Below the pieces are notes generated by a model, which ran no database searches, was not told where the DNA came from, and saw nothing but the letters and a program-made list of their open reading frames with translations. This document shows positions 30,653 to 39,390 of a stretch of 64,000 nucleotides of DNA, one piece after another. The translations under genes and the position numbers were made by a program. The first letter of the stretch is position 1. Every line of letters begins with the position of its first letter. This stretch comes from Symbiodinium natans (taxonomy: Eukaryota > Sar > Dinophyceae > Suessiales > Symbiodiniaceae), in contig CAJNDS010000565.1 in assembly GCA_905221605.1 (NCBI GenBank), positions 1 through 64,000 of the forward strand. The letters run 5' to 3'.

Positions 30653-31394
30653 TCATTGAAAGCGCGGAAAACAAGAGGGGAATATCGCTTTCGTAAAACA
30701 ACGACCAACGAAAGCCAGGGGAGGAGGGGAGGAGGGGAGGAGGGGAGGAGGGGAGGAGGGGAGGGAGGAGGGGAGGAGGGGAGGGGGGAGGGAGGGAGGG
30801 GAGGAGGGGAGGAGGGGAGGAGGGGAGGAGGGGGGAGGGGAGGAGGAGAGGGGAGGGAGGGGAGGAGGGGAGGAGGGGAGGAGGGGAGGAGGGGGAGGAG
30901 GGAGGAGGGGGGAGGGGAGGAGGGGAGGAGGGGAGGGGAGGAGGGGAGGCAGCGGTGAACGGTGAAAAGCGTTGCAGATGAAGCCATCATGAAGCAAGCC
31001 AATGAAGCAAGCAGCAAGTGCTGTACTTTGTTCCGAAATCCGAACCTCGGAATTGACGTGTGGCCTAGCCTCCCGACTCCTGATTCTCGTTCTGTCAGCC
31101 TGTTCGAAGCACCGCGCATGCCATATGCTGTAGTGCTGCATGATGCTGAGGTCCAGTGTAAGTCATGGCTGCAGCTTGGCAAATTCAAGAGAAGGGTTGA
31201 TGCGTGGAGTAGAGGCGTAGCAGATTGAACATGGGACAACATCGGAAGCACAGTCGGAGCATGACAATTATGATAGGCTTGCAATGTCAGCTTGGATTGA
31301 TCGGATATCAGCGGAGCCAGCTTTGTCATGTGTGTAGACTGTAGAGAGCAGGCACTAGTGGCAGTGGCGCCTGGAAGGACAAGAATCCTGTGCC

Positions 31395-33197
31395 ATGGAT
31401 GCAGACAAGGACAATCGGACTCAGTCTGAGTCGCCTTGCAAGCCGGCCAGATTTGCGTCTTTTGGGTCTCGTTTGGCAAGAGCGACATCATCCAAAGCCA
31501 TTTCCCTTTCACCCGGGCCCGGGTCCCCAGGGACACTGTCAGATGCTGCGTCAGAGAGCTCCGCTGGTATTGGGTTGGATTTTACGAAGTGTGTGGCAGC
31601 TTCTCCTCAGAAGGACTTTGGAGCAATCGTGCCGATGGCTCCACGACTGCTCCGATTTGCCAGTCATGAATCCATGTCCATGTTGTCTGTGGCCTCAGAG
31701 GACTTACAGGACACGGAGGTGCTGGAAGAGCTTTTTCAGTGGCCGCAAGCTTTGCTTTACAAGCTGCTGGGCATCGGACACCGCCCGAATCAGCAAGTGT
31801 GGCAACAAAGGACACTTACATCTGCCATGAAACATCGGCAGGCAGAAATGCGTGAACTGTTTCTGGAAGCCATGGCCGAAGGTGTTCTGCTGAGCACTGC
31901 TTACAGTGGTGTGGAGGCACCTTTGCATGCGGCCTGGGAAATCATGAAGGCCGTGGAAGGGTCTGGTGTCGCGGGCGATTGCCATGGCAGACAGGCAAGG
32001 AAAGGCAGCTGGCAAGGATTTCGGTCCTACTCAGGTGGGGACTCCGATGCCAGGTGCCGTGCTATTTCTCTTGGATTCCATAGAGAGAGTTCCAAATGGC
32101 CGGTGCAGCTCCGGCCAACGCATGTCTTTGGGACGTTGGAAGATGCTGTGGAGGACGGAAATTTGTTGTTCGATCTGTACAGTTTGACGAGTCAACATGG
32201 TACATCAGCGTCTCAAGATGAAGTGGGAAGGAGCCTTGACTCCAACGGTCCTGCTTGCAAGAAGCAGAAGAAGGCAGCGGCAGAACCAGACTACGAACTG
32301 TTCGGCAAGTTCCTTTCCACCTTTGGGAAGGTGCACAGGTACTTCAAGGACCAGTGCAAGAGCAAGAGCGGGCCAACCGCTTACTGCTACAAACACAAGG
32401 GCAAGTGTAGTCTTCACATGCCAGCAGACTTGAAGAAAACGGCCGGGCGGACCATGCACGTCGCCGGCCCTATTTGTGTTGACTGGAGCGCCCGAGGCAA
32501 GAAGAAGGGCCTGGCAGGTCCCAGCACAATACCCTTCTTGGTGTGGCTGGGCGAACTGTCCACCTCAGGTGTGGATTTGGGCATCCATGAAGGAACTCTG
32601 CAGACCGACCTGAAAGCGTTGATTGCGCCGCTTGAGATGGTTCAGGAACCTGGCCAGCCTTGGGGGTTCTACGGGTTCAACCTCGACCCCAAGCGTTTTG
32701 GCTGTCCATGCAGCCGGCCAAGATTGTACACCCTTGTCTACAGGAAGGACAAGTTCCAATTCACTGGCTCGCAAGACGAACTGGATATGTTCCTTGGGCA
32801 GGACTTGCTGTGCTCTGGGAGAGTGTTCTTCAATGATGCCAGCACAGCTTTCGAAGAAGCATCGTTGAACAACACCCAGGAGCAGAGCCTGCGCAGGCAT
32901 GAGGCGGCAGAGCGAGACGAGAGCGACGCATGCATCGGAGACTTGAATCAAATGCCGCCATTTGGGAGACTGCAGAAGTTCGTACCAGCATTGGTCACGC
33001 ACGGATGCATTGCAAGCCTGAAAGATGGCAAGGTCCTCGCTGCCGAACAGCACCTGGATGTACAGCTGCTCAGCAAAGAGAGTCATGCCAGGGGTGAGGG
33101 TTCCGGCTTGTCTTGTGCATTCAAGAAGCACCTGGCCGGTAACACCATGCATGCGTTGAGCATTGGTCCTATGCTGGTGTATTCTCGGCATGTTTGA
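31395..33197 (+). CDS. C5-cytosine DNA methyltransferase-like protein
   Basis: 600 aa with the ordered motifs of C5 methyltransferases. Motif I is TAYSGVEAP (about 168-176), the S-adenosylmethionine loop. HVFGTLED at about 243 fits the motif III region. Motif IV is GPICVDWSARGKKKG, with the candidate catalytic Cys at about 361. The usual Glu of motif VI is in IHEGT (about 398). Motif VIII is FGCPCSRPRLYTLVYR (about 435), and motif X is GNTMHALSIGPMLV (about 582). The predicted reaction is methylation of cytosine C5 in DNA. The N-terminal 130 residues are Ser-rich and disordered. PP of motif IV is P-I, and ENV of motif VI is HEGT, so it is a divergent member and activity is uncertain. Related enzymes have been reported as passengers of dinoflagellate retrotransposons; no retroelement genes flank this one directly. 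Confidence 0.78.
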   Translation: MDADKDNRTQSESPCKPARFASFGSRLARATSSKAISLSPGPGSPGTLSDAASESSAGIGLDFTKCVAASPQKDFGAIVPMAPRLLRFASHESMSMLSVASEDLQDTEVLEELFQWPQALLYKLLGIGHRPNQQVWQQRTLTSAMKHRQAEMRELFLEAMAEGVLLSTAYSGVEAPLHAAWEIMKAVEGSGVAGDCHGRQARKGSWQGFRSYSGGDSDARCRAISLGFHRESSKWPVQLRPTHVFGTLEDAVEDGNLLFDLYSLTSQHGTSASQDEVGRSLDSNGPACKKQKKAAAEPDYELFGKFLSTFGKVHRYFKDQCKSKSGPTAYCYKHKGKCSLHMPADLKKTAGRTMHVAGPICVDWSARGKKKGLAGPSTIPFLVWLGELSTSGVDLGIHEGTLQTDLKALIAPLEMVQEPGQPWGFYGFNLDPKRFGCPCSRPRLYTLVYRKDKFQFTGSQDELDMFLGQDLLCSGRVFFNDASTAFEEASLNNTQEQSLRRHEAAERDESDACIGDLNQMPPFGRLQKFVPALVTHGCIASLKDGKVLAAEQHLDVQLLSKESHARGEGSGLSCAFKKHLAGNTMHALSIGPMLVYSRHV

Positions 33198-34336
33198 AGC
33201 CCTTGCCGTGTGATGTAACTTCTTTATGAGGTCGGGCCCAAATTTTGACTGACGAAGGGTCCAGCATCCGACTCCAAGCCTCCAAGGGGCCGGGCTGAAG
33301 CTGAGCGGGGCAGAAGCACCCATTGGACTTTGAAAGTTTCGACGCGGAGTGAGAAAAGTCGTGCGTGTTAGTGCTAGTAGAGTCGGGTAGGAGTCCTCGC
33401 TATTTGCAGCTCTGGCGCTCTGTAGCGCTGCCTCGCTATGCAGATTAAGGCAAGTAGCCAGTGTGAGGATAGGAGGATTGAACTAATGCAGTGCCGAAGA
33501 ACTATGCATACAGGTACCGTTGGCTGCGTTTGGTGTGTCATTGTCACTCTCTCATGGCATTAGTCCGGCACGGTGTCATGTTGGCTGTGTGCTTGTTTCG
33601 GACAAGTTGGCGCAGATTGTTTTCCCAGCCGCCTTGTAGTTGATGGTGTGACCCAAGGTGTAGGATTTTGTTCTTGCAGCTGGCGAAGGAAGAGTTGAGA
33701 GTGCGTTCGTACATTCTTACAGTGGCACCTGTAGGCCTGTAGGGGTTGCTAGCGCCGGAAAGAGCACCGTTAGGACCGATGTAGACTATGAGATTATTGT
33801 TCAGAAATTTCTCATACCAGTGCTCTCCACGACCACCACCAGCACCGCCAGGAAGTGTAGGCTCCTGTGCAGCAATGCGAATCATGTAAGACACGTGTTC
33901 CCCTTTCTCTTGAAGAAGCATGATTCTGGAGCTGCTTCAACGAATCCAGTCCCGACGCCGGCGATCAAGATTGGGGCCTGTGTAGACTCTGAGATAGATG
34001 GACTCGGACATGACGGTGTCACATGAATGGTTTGCAGGGCATTTGCTTCTTTTCCCACAAGCCGTGAGACTTGAAGAAGCTTCGAGTCACATAAGCCCCG
34101 TAAGTTTCAATGCATTAAGACATTGCAAGGCTTGACAAAGCTACAGTGATGCTGATTCCGCATGATCTTACTGAACGACTCGCCCGAACAGCAAGGCATA
34201 GTGAGTGACGTTGCAATGCCCCCCCCCCAAATGCATGACTGAGACATTACAAGGCCCGACAAAGCTACCGTGCTTCTGATTCCGCATCATCTTACAACGA
34301 CTCGCCCCAACAGCGGGCATAGTTAGTGACATTGCA
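33198..34336. repeat. Intergenic region with a ~100-bp direct duplication
   Basis: About 34122-34219 and 34246-34340 are diverged direct copies sharing GACAAAGCTAC, TGATTCCGCAT, ACGACTCGCCC and AGTGACATTGCAATG-like blocks. The second copy ends at the start codon of the next gene. The first 0.9 kb shows no gene. Confidence 0.6.
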
Positions 34337-35264
34337 ATGGCCGCCAGTGACATGTTCAACATGGCTGCCTCTGAGGGGTCTTCCGAGGAGGACGATGCAA
34401 GTCCGGGTGTTGCTGCGGACTCCAAGAACAACCAGGGCAGTCAAGCGCAAGACCAAAAAGAGAAGCAAGCCAAGAAAGAGAAGCAAGAGACAAGCTCAGA
34501 GCAGAGCAGCCAAGAGTGTGACTGTGAGAGTTCCCAGCAGCGAGGCCGCAAGCGGACGAGAAGTTCCCCCGGGAAGAAGCAGAAAGAAAGGAAGCAACAG
34601 AAGAAGGGCGAGGACGACGTGTGTCGTCTGTGTCAAAAACGCAGAAGAGGCGGGAAGAACAAGGAGTGCAATATATGCAAAGCAGACATCGCCGCCGCCG
34701 CGAGGGATGCGAACAGGCAGAACAAGAGAAGCTTCTTCAACGACCTCAGGCGAAAGGGAGGGGCTCCGTGGCGTGACTTTATGTTTGCTTTCATACGCAA
34801 CTGCGGAGAGAGACGGAAGTATGAGAAGCGTGACCATTTCGACTTCATCAAGTACGAAGCTGCCATCAAGCTCAGCGCCAAACTCCAGCTGGGGTTCAAA
34901 GCGGTTATGACAGCGGAGGAGGAGCACGTTGAGGCCGCCGAGCGGAAGGGGCAAAGTCGAATGGAGGCTCGTGCAGAATGGTTGAAGGAAGAAAGAAAGG
35001 CGATCTACTCCGACATGAAGGGCCCTGGAGGAACCAAACGAATTCCGATACGAACCGAAGATTTTGTCATCGCATACGAAGAGGTCGCCAAGGAGCAGGC
35101 CATAACGCTGAGCCACAAGCAAGAAAAACACTCAGAAGCAAAGCTACAGGAAATGCTTGCTGGCGCGGCCGCCCAATCCAAGGGGATGATGGCAGAAGTT
35201 GCTCAGCTTGCTTCCGGCGCCTCCGGCGCCTCGGCCTCCTCGATGCCAAACCTGGGCAATGAAG
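34337..35264 (+). CDS. Exon 1 of a zinc/coiled-coil protein
   Basis: Codes for about 309 aa. Residues 1-90 are Ser/Glu/Lys-rich. A C-x2-C...C-x2-C pair lies at about 96-114 (CRLC then CNIC), a probable zinc site. It is followed by a helical basic domain with a WRDFMFAFIRNCG segment and a long charged helix (about 195-290). I place the exon end at 35264 before a GC donor; an ordinary GGTAAG donor at 35276 would put the next exon out of frame. Joined to 35735-37482 it gives 891 aa. The family is not recognised. Confidence 0.6.
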
Positions 35265-35734
35265 GCAGGCAAAGGGTAAGAGTCGATTTTGCAATAGTTT
35301 GCACTGAAACGAGTGATTGAGGCATAGGATTTCGGGGGAAATTTGAAAGGGTACTCTTGCCGACTCGTAGCATTAATTACCCTACACACAGAGCCCCAAT
35401 ATCCCTCAACTAGTGCACTGCACGTACATCTCGCCCTTCCCGAGTCGAGCCCAAATCCCGATTTCGGCAAGCTCGATGCGCAGGAAATACGATGTTCAGA
35501 GCCGTCGGGGACTTGGAAGCGGCAGGGGGCGATGGCGATGACTCGCAGAGGAGGAGGAAGAGAAAGAAAGGGAAGCGAGGCGCTTCCATTTTAGCATGTA
35601 GAGTAGGCTACAGCCGTTCGCTGCAGCAAGGTTCATTGCTTTACTTGTGCTTGTCGGTGTGATGAAAATCCCAATCATCCCAATCACTGCAGCTCCATGC
35701 TTCACCCTGCTGTTCCCATGTCAAACTCTGGAAG
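35265..35734 (+). other. Probable GC-AG intron flanked by GAAGG direct repeat
   Basis: 470 bp. GAAGG occurs at both boundaries (35261-35265 and 35731-35735). Cutting as G-A-A-G|GC...AG|G keeps the frame, and the joined coding length is divisible by three. GC donors and short direct repeats at intron ends are known dinoflagellate features. The alternative GT donor at 35276 with the same acceptor breaks the frame. Confidence 0.5.
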
Positions 35735-37482
35735 GCTCCTCCTCCAAAGACCGCTCCGAGAATGACTCTTCAGAGGACAAGAAGGACACGAAGAAGAAGA
35801 GAAGGGCGTATGATGTGGAGAGTGGCATCCTGGGGGCAATAAGCTCTTTGTCTCCTGTCTTTCAGAAGATTCACGATGAGATCTCTGAGTGCCTCGACCG
35901 CGTGACGCTGCAGCTCGCCAAGTGGCAAAGGTTGGACACGGAGCTGACCAGCACGATGCCTTTACGCGACATGCTCGAGCGAAGGTTGGAGGCCTGCCAG
36001 CTGGTGCTAGCAGACTGCCCCAGCGTGCCGAAGCAGGGAGTGGATTGCAGGGAAAAACAAGCCCAAGCAGTTCAGAAGATGATGGATGCGAAGCAGAAGT
36101 GGCAGCAGGAGAACACACCGGAGCCTTACCCTGGCTTCTTTGCAAATGGTCCTCTGCTCTCAGTGTGCACCTCGCTGAAGGCTCTGGGGAAAGATGTTAC
36201 AACCAAGAAGCAGATGGATGATCAGGTGAAAGAAGTGAGGGCTTTGTTGACAAATCACGGCACACTGGTGAAGCGCACGAATGCCGTGATCAGCAAGGCA
36301 GAGAAAGCGGAGAGGGACTTCAATGCTCAGAAAAAAAAGAAAGAGGAAGCAGCGACCGAAGCTGCTTTGAAAAGGGAAGCAAGTTTGAAGAAGGCCGCCG
36401 AGACGAAGACGAAGCGCCTCACCCTCGCCGCAGAGAAGCAGGGCACTGTGAATGATCTCTTCCACATCGACTTCGGGAAGCTCAACGCCGGCAAAATCAA
36501 GTCTTACGCCGCCTCGGCGGCGCCGACCGAGCTGGACTGGGCAGAGCCGTTCTTCGTGAGATGCGGTGCCGATGGTGGGCCAATGGCGGAGATCACAAGC
36601 AACAAGGAGGTAAGCCAGCACCTGAACAGCTACAGGAACGGGTTCCCCAACTCTCCAGCCTCCACCCAAGGCAAGATGAAAATGGCCCACACTGTCGCTG
36701 CTGAGGATGCTGATCGGCTGCGTGCTGCTTTCTTGCGTGCTTGGAATATAGAGGAGTACAAGGCAAGTGATGTCGATGCAGTGCCGCATCCTGGCAAAAA
36801 GAAGCAGGAGGAGGATGAAGCGAACTCGATTTCCTCAAAAGCTGAGTGGAGATGGCCCCAGGAGATGCAGCATGTGCAGGTGTTCGGTGAGGGTGAGCAG
36901 TATGTGAACCACGGAACAATGCCCGCCGAAGTGGCGTGCATCAAGTACCTCGTCACGGGCCAGAGTATGATGGTGGCCATGCCCGCAAGCAGGCTGAGGA
37001 GTTTTTTCAGCGGCAAGAATGAAACTGCTGGCGGGACAAAGCTCGCAGATGTGAAGAGGTTCTTGCAGAACCTCCAGCCTGCCGAAGTGATTGCGCTGAT
37101 GAACAGATGCAGTACCCCGGACCGCCCCACGATTCGGTACGGGGTTGTATCGGAGACCAATCTTTGCTATGTGCCTCCTGGCTGGGTGGTTTGTGAAAAG
37201 GTCCTGAACCAGAGAGTGAGCATCGGCGTGCGCGTGAGTTTCCTCGCGAAGTCGCTTGATGAGCATTCCCATAGCTTCTCTGCGGATCTCCGGTCCATGC
37301 AGGAGCTTGTGATCAATGGTTCAAGCCATTCCAGCAAATCTGCGACTCAGCTGGGTATTTGGGTCAATCTCCTTTGGCAGAAAAGAAATAAGGATCCGAC
37401 GCAGCCACAGGACACCGGGATGACAAAGGCGAAACACAGTTTGAGTTGCACGAACACTCATGGGGGGATCCAGGAATCTTAG
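35735..37482 (+). CDS. Exon 2 of the zinc/coiled-coil protein
   Basis: About 582 aa. It starts in an acidic Ser-rich segment (SSSKDRSENDSSED), followed by a basic KKDTKKKRR stretch and a helical domain. A long Lys/Glu/Ala coiled coil lies at about 35740-36440 in the DNA, followed by a globular C-terminal domain. That domain has a WPQEMQHVQVFGEGEQ segment and ends with LCYVPPGWVVCEKV...GVRVSFL. The VPPGW turn between strands recalls the last strands of cupin/JmjC barrels, but the iron-binding His/Asp pair is not evident, so this is only a hint. The last 25 or so residues enter repeat DNA and may be read-through past a real splice site. Confidence 0.6.
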
Positions 37483-37692
37483 ACCCACAGAGTTTGTTGC
37501 ATTTTGCAGCCAGTCAGATGCGATGGGTTCATCTTGGGAAATCGTTTTGCAGCCAGTCAGATGCGATGGGTTCATCGAAATCATGTGAAGATTGCTAACT
37601 TTATTATGTTTGTTTAAGGAAACGACGTTGATTGGTTTTTCATGCCAGCATAGTGACGCTGAGATAGTGTCAATGTTTCGCAGCATTGGGAG
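37483..37692. repeat. Dispersed repeat, copy A
   Basis: Contains an internal direct repeat of TTTTGCAGCCAGTCAGATGC (at about 37502 and 37546), a GACGCTGAGATAGTGTC hairpin (37655-37671) and a TTCGCAGCATTGGGA block. The hairpin, flanks and downstream block recur at 41005-41185. Confidence 0.7.
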
Positions 37693-39390
37693 TTGGGACA
37701 GTGTTGGATGAATCAGGAGGCCCACGCAGAAGCTGAGGAGGAGACAAGGCTGGCCCGAGAGAAGCAAGGCAAGTCCCAAGACGGGGAAGCGGCGAAAATC
37801 CCTGAAGCTGAGGCGGAGCAAAGGAAGTCCCAAGACAAGGGCGAGGCGGCGGCAATCCGTGCAGCAGAGGCAGCCGAGGCGGCAGAGCTTGCGAAGGAAG
37901 AGGCGGCAATCCGTGCAGAAGCTGCTGAGGAGGAGCGAAGGCTGGCCCGGCTGGCCCGAGAAAAGGAAGAGGCTGACATCAGTGCAAAAGCTGCGGAGGA
38001 GGAGCTAAGGCTGGCCCGAGAAAAGGAAGAGGCCAACGTCCGTGCAGAAGCTGAGGAGAAGCAAAGGCTGGACCAAGAAAAGAAAGAGGCGGCAATCCGT
38101 GCAGAAGCTGAGGAGGAGCAAAGGCTGGCCCAAGAAAAGAAAGAGGCGGCAATCCGTGCAGAAGCTGCGGATGAGGCGGCAATCCGTGCAAAAGCTGAGG
38201 AGCAAAAGCTAGCCCAAGAAAAGGAAGAGGCAAGCGTCCGTGCAGAAGCTGAGGAGAAGCAAGAGAAGACAGAGGCGGCAATCCGTGCAGAAGCTGAGGA
38301 GAAAGAAAGGAAGTCTCGAGAAAAGGAAGAGGCGGCAATCCGGGCAGAAGCTGAGGAGGATCAACGGAAGTCCCGAGAAAAGAAAGAGGCGGCAATCCGT
38401 GCAGAAGCTGCGGAGGAGGAGCGGCTGGCCCGAGAAAAGGAAGAGGCTGACGTCCGTGCGGAAGCTGAGGAGAAGCAAAGGCTGGGCCAAGAAAAGAAAG
38501 AGGCGGCAATCCGTGCAGAAGCTGAGGAGAAGCAAAGGCTGGACCAAGAAAGGAAAGAGGCGGCAATCCGTGCAGAAGCTGAGGAGGAGCAAAGGCTGGC
38601 CCAAGAAAAGAAAGAGGCGGCAGTGCGTGCAGAAGCTGAGGAGAAGGAGAGGGAGTCCCGAGAAAAGAAAGAGGCGGCAATCCGTGCAGAAGGTGCGCTG
38701 GAGGAGCAAAGGCTGGCCCGAGAGCAGGAAGAGGCTGACATTCGTGCAAAAGCTGCGGAGGAGGATCAGCGGAAGTCCCGAGAAAAGGAAGAGGCGGCAA
38801 TCCGTGCCATCCGTGCAGAAGCTGAGGAGAACGAAAGGAAGTCCCGAGAAAAGAAAGAGGCGGCAATCCGTGCAGAAGCTGAGGAGGATCAACGGAAATC
38901 CCGAGAGAAGAAAGAGGCGGCAACTGAGGAGGATGAAGGGCTGGCCCGAGAAAAGGAAGGAGCTGAAGTCCGTGCGGCTCAGGAGCTTCAGAAAGTGTTG
39001 GAAAGGCCGGCCACAGAAGAGGAAAAGGCCAACATCGGTGCAGGTGAGGAGGAGCAGAAGAAGTCCCGAGCAAAGGAAAAGGCTCGAATCCGTGCAGAAG
39101 CTGAGGAGAAGCAACGAGAAGAGGAAGAGGCTGACATCCATGCAGACGCTGTGAGAGCTGCAGATAAGCAGAGGAAGGATTCCAAATCAAAGAAGAAACA
39201 AGCAGACGAGGCGCAGGACTTGAAGGAAAAAAAGAAAGACTCGAAAGCAAAGAAGGAGAAGGAGCCAGCAGACAGCAGCAAGGGAAGCTTGATGAAATTC
39301 ATGAGGCCTGCAGATGCAGCTGTCAAGGCCAGACCCGGGCGTTGTGCAATATGTAGGCAGACATGGTGCTCAGTGGATCTTCAGTTCTAG
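37693..39390 (+). CDS. Charged E/A/R tandem-repeat coiled-coil protein
   Basis: 565 aa. Residues about 75-420 consist of roughly twenty imperfect 19-residue (57-bp) repeats of the type IRAEAEEEQRLAQEKKEAA, predicting one very long single alpha-helix or coiled coil. The C-terminal 100 residues are Lys-rich and end in a small C-A-I-C-R-Q-T-W-C motif. Frames on the opposite strand across the array are mirror images of the repeat. The start lies in dispersed repeat A, so the true N-terminus may come from an upstream exon; AG|GAGGCC at about 37720 could be an acceptor. A cytoskeletal role is possible but unsupported. Confidence 0.6.
   Translation: MGQCWMNQEAHAEAEEETRLAREKQGKSQDGEAAKIPEAEAEQRKSQDKGEAAAIRAAEAAEAAELAKEEAAIRAEAAEEERRLARLAREKEEADISAKAAEEELRLAREKEEANVRAEAEEKQRLDQEKKEAAIRAEAEEEQRLAQEKKEAAIRAEAADEAAIRAKAEEQKLAQEKEEASVRAEAEEKQEKTEAAIRAEAEEKERKSREKEEAAIRAEAEEDQRKSREKKEAAIRAEAAEEERLAREKEEADVRAEAEEKQRLGQEKKEAAIRAEAEEKQRLDQERKEAAIRAEAEEEQRLAQEKKEAAVRAEAEEKERESREKKEAAIRAEGALEEQRLAREQEEADIRAKAAEEDQRKSREKEEAAIRAIRAEAEENERKSREKKEAAIRAEAEEDQRKSREKKEAATEEDEGLAREKEGAEVRAAQELQKVLERPATEEEKANIGAGEEEQKKSRAKEKARIRAEAEEKQREEEEADIHADAVRAADKQRKDSKSKKKQADEAQDLKEKKKDSKAKKEKEPADSSKGSLMKFMRPADAAVKARPGRCAICRQTWCSVDLQF

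Larger units (their letters stand above)
29556..31394. repeat. Intergenic region with GTGCGG and GGAGG satellites and palindromes
   Basis: GTGCGG repeats occupy about 29745-30015. A GGAGGGGA purine satellite occupies about 30718-30950. Between them are two palindromes (30523-30556 and 30609-30652), each followed by a near-copy of GGAAAACAAGAGGGGAAT. Cys/Val- and Pro-rich frames here are repeat translations. Confidence 0.8.

Noticed and set aside
30649-31536. 295-aa minus-strand frame with poly-Pro/Ser/Leu
   Set aside because: Most of its length is the GGAGGGGA satellite read backwards.
37979-39250. 423-aa and 310-aa minus-strand Leu/Pro-rich frames
   Set aside because: Antisense of the E/A/R repeat protein. 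Composition is the mirror image of the sense repeat.
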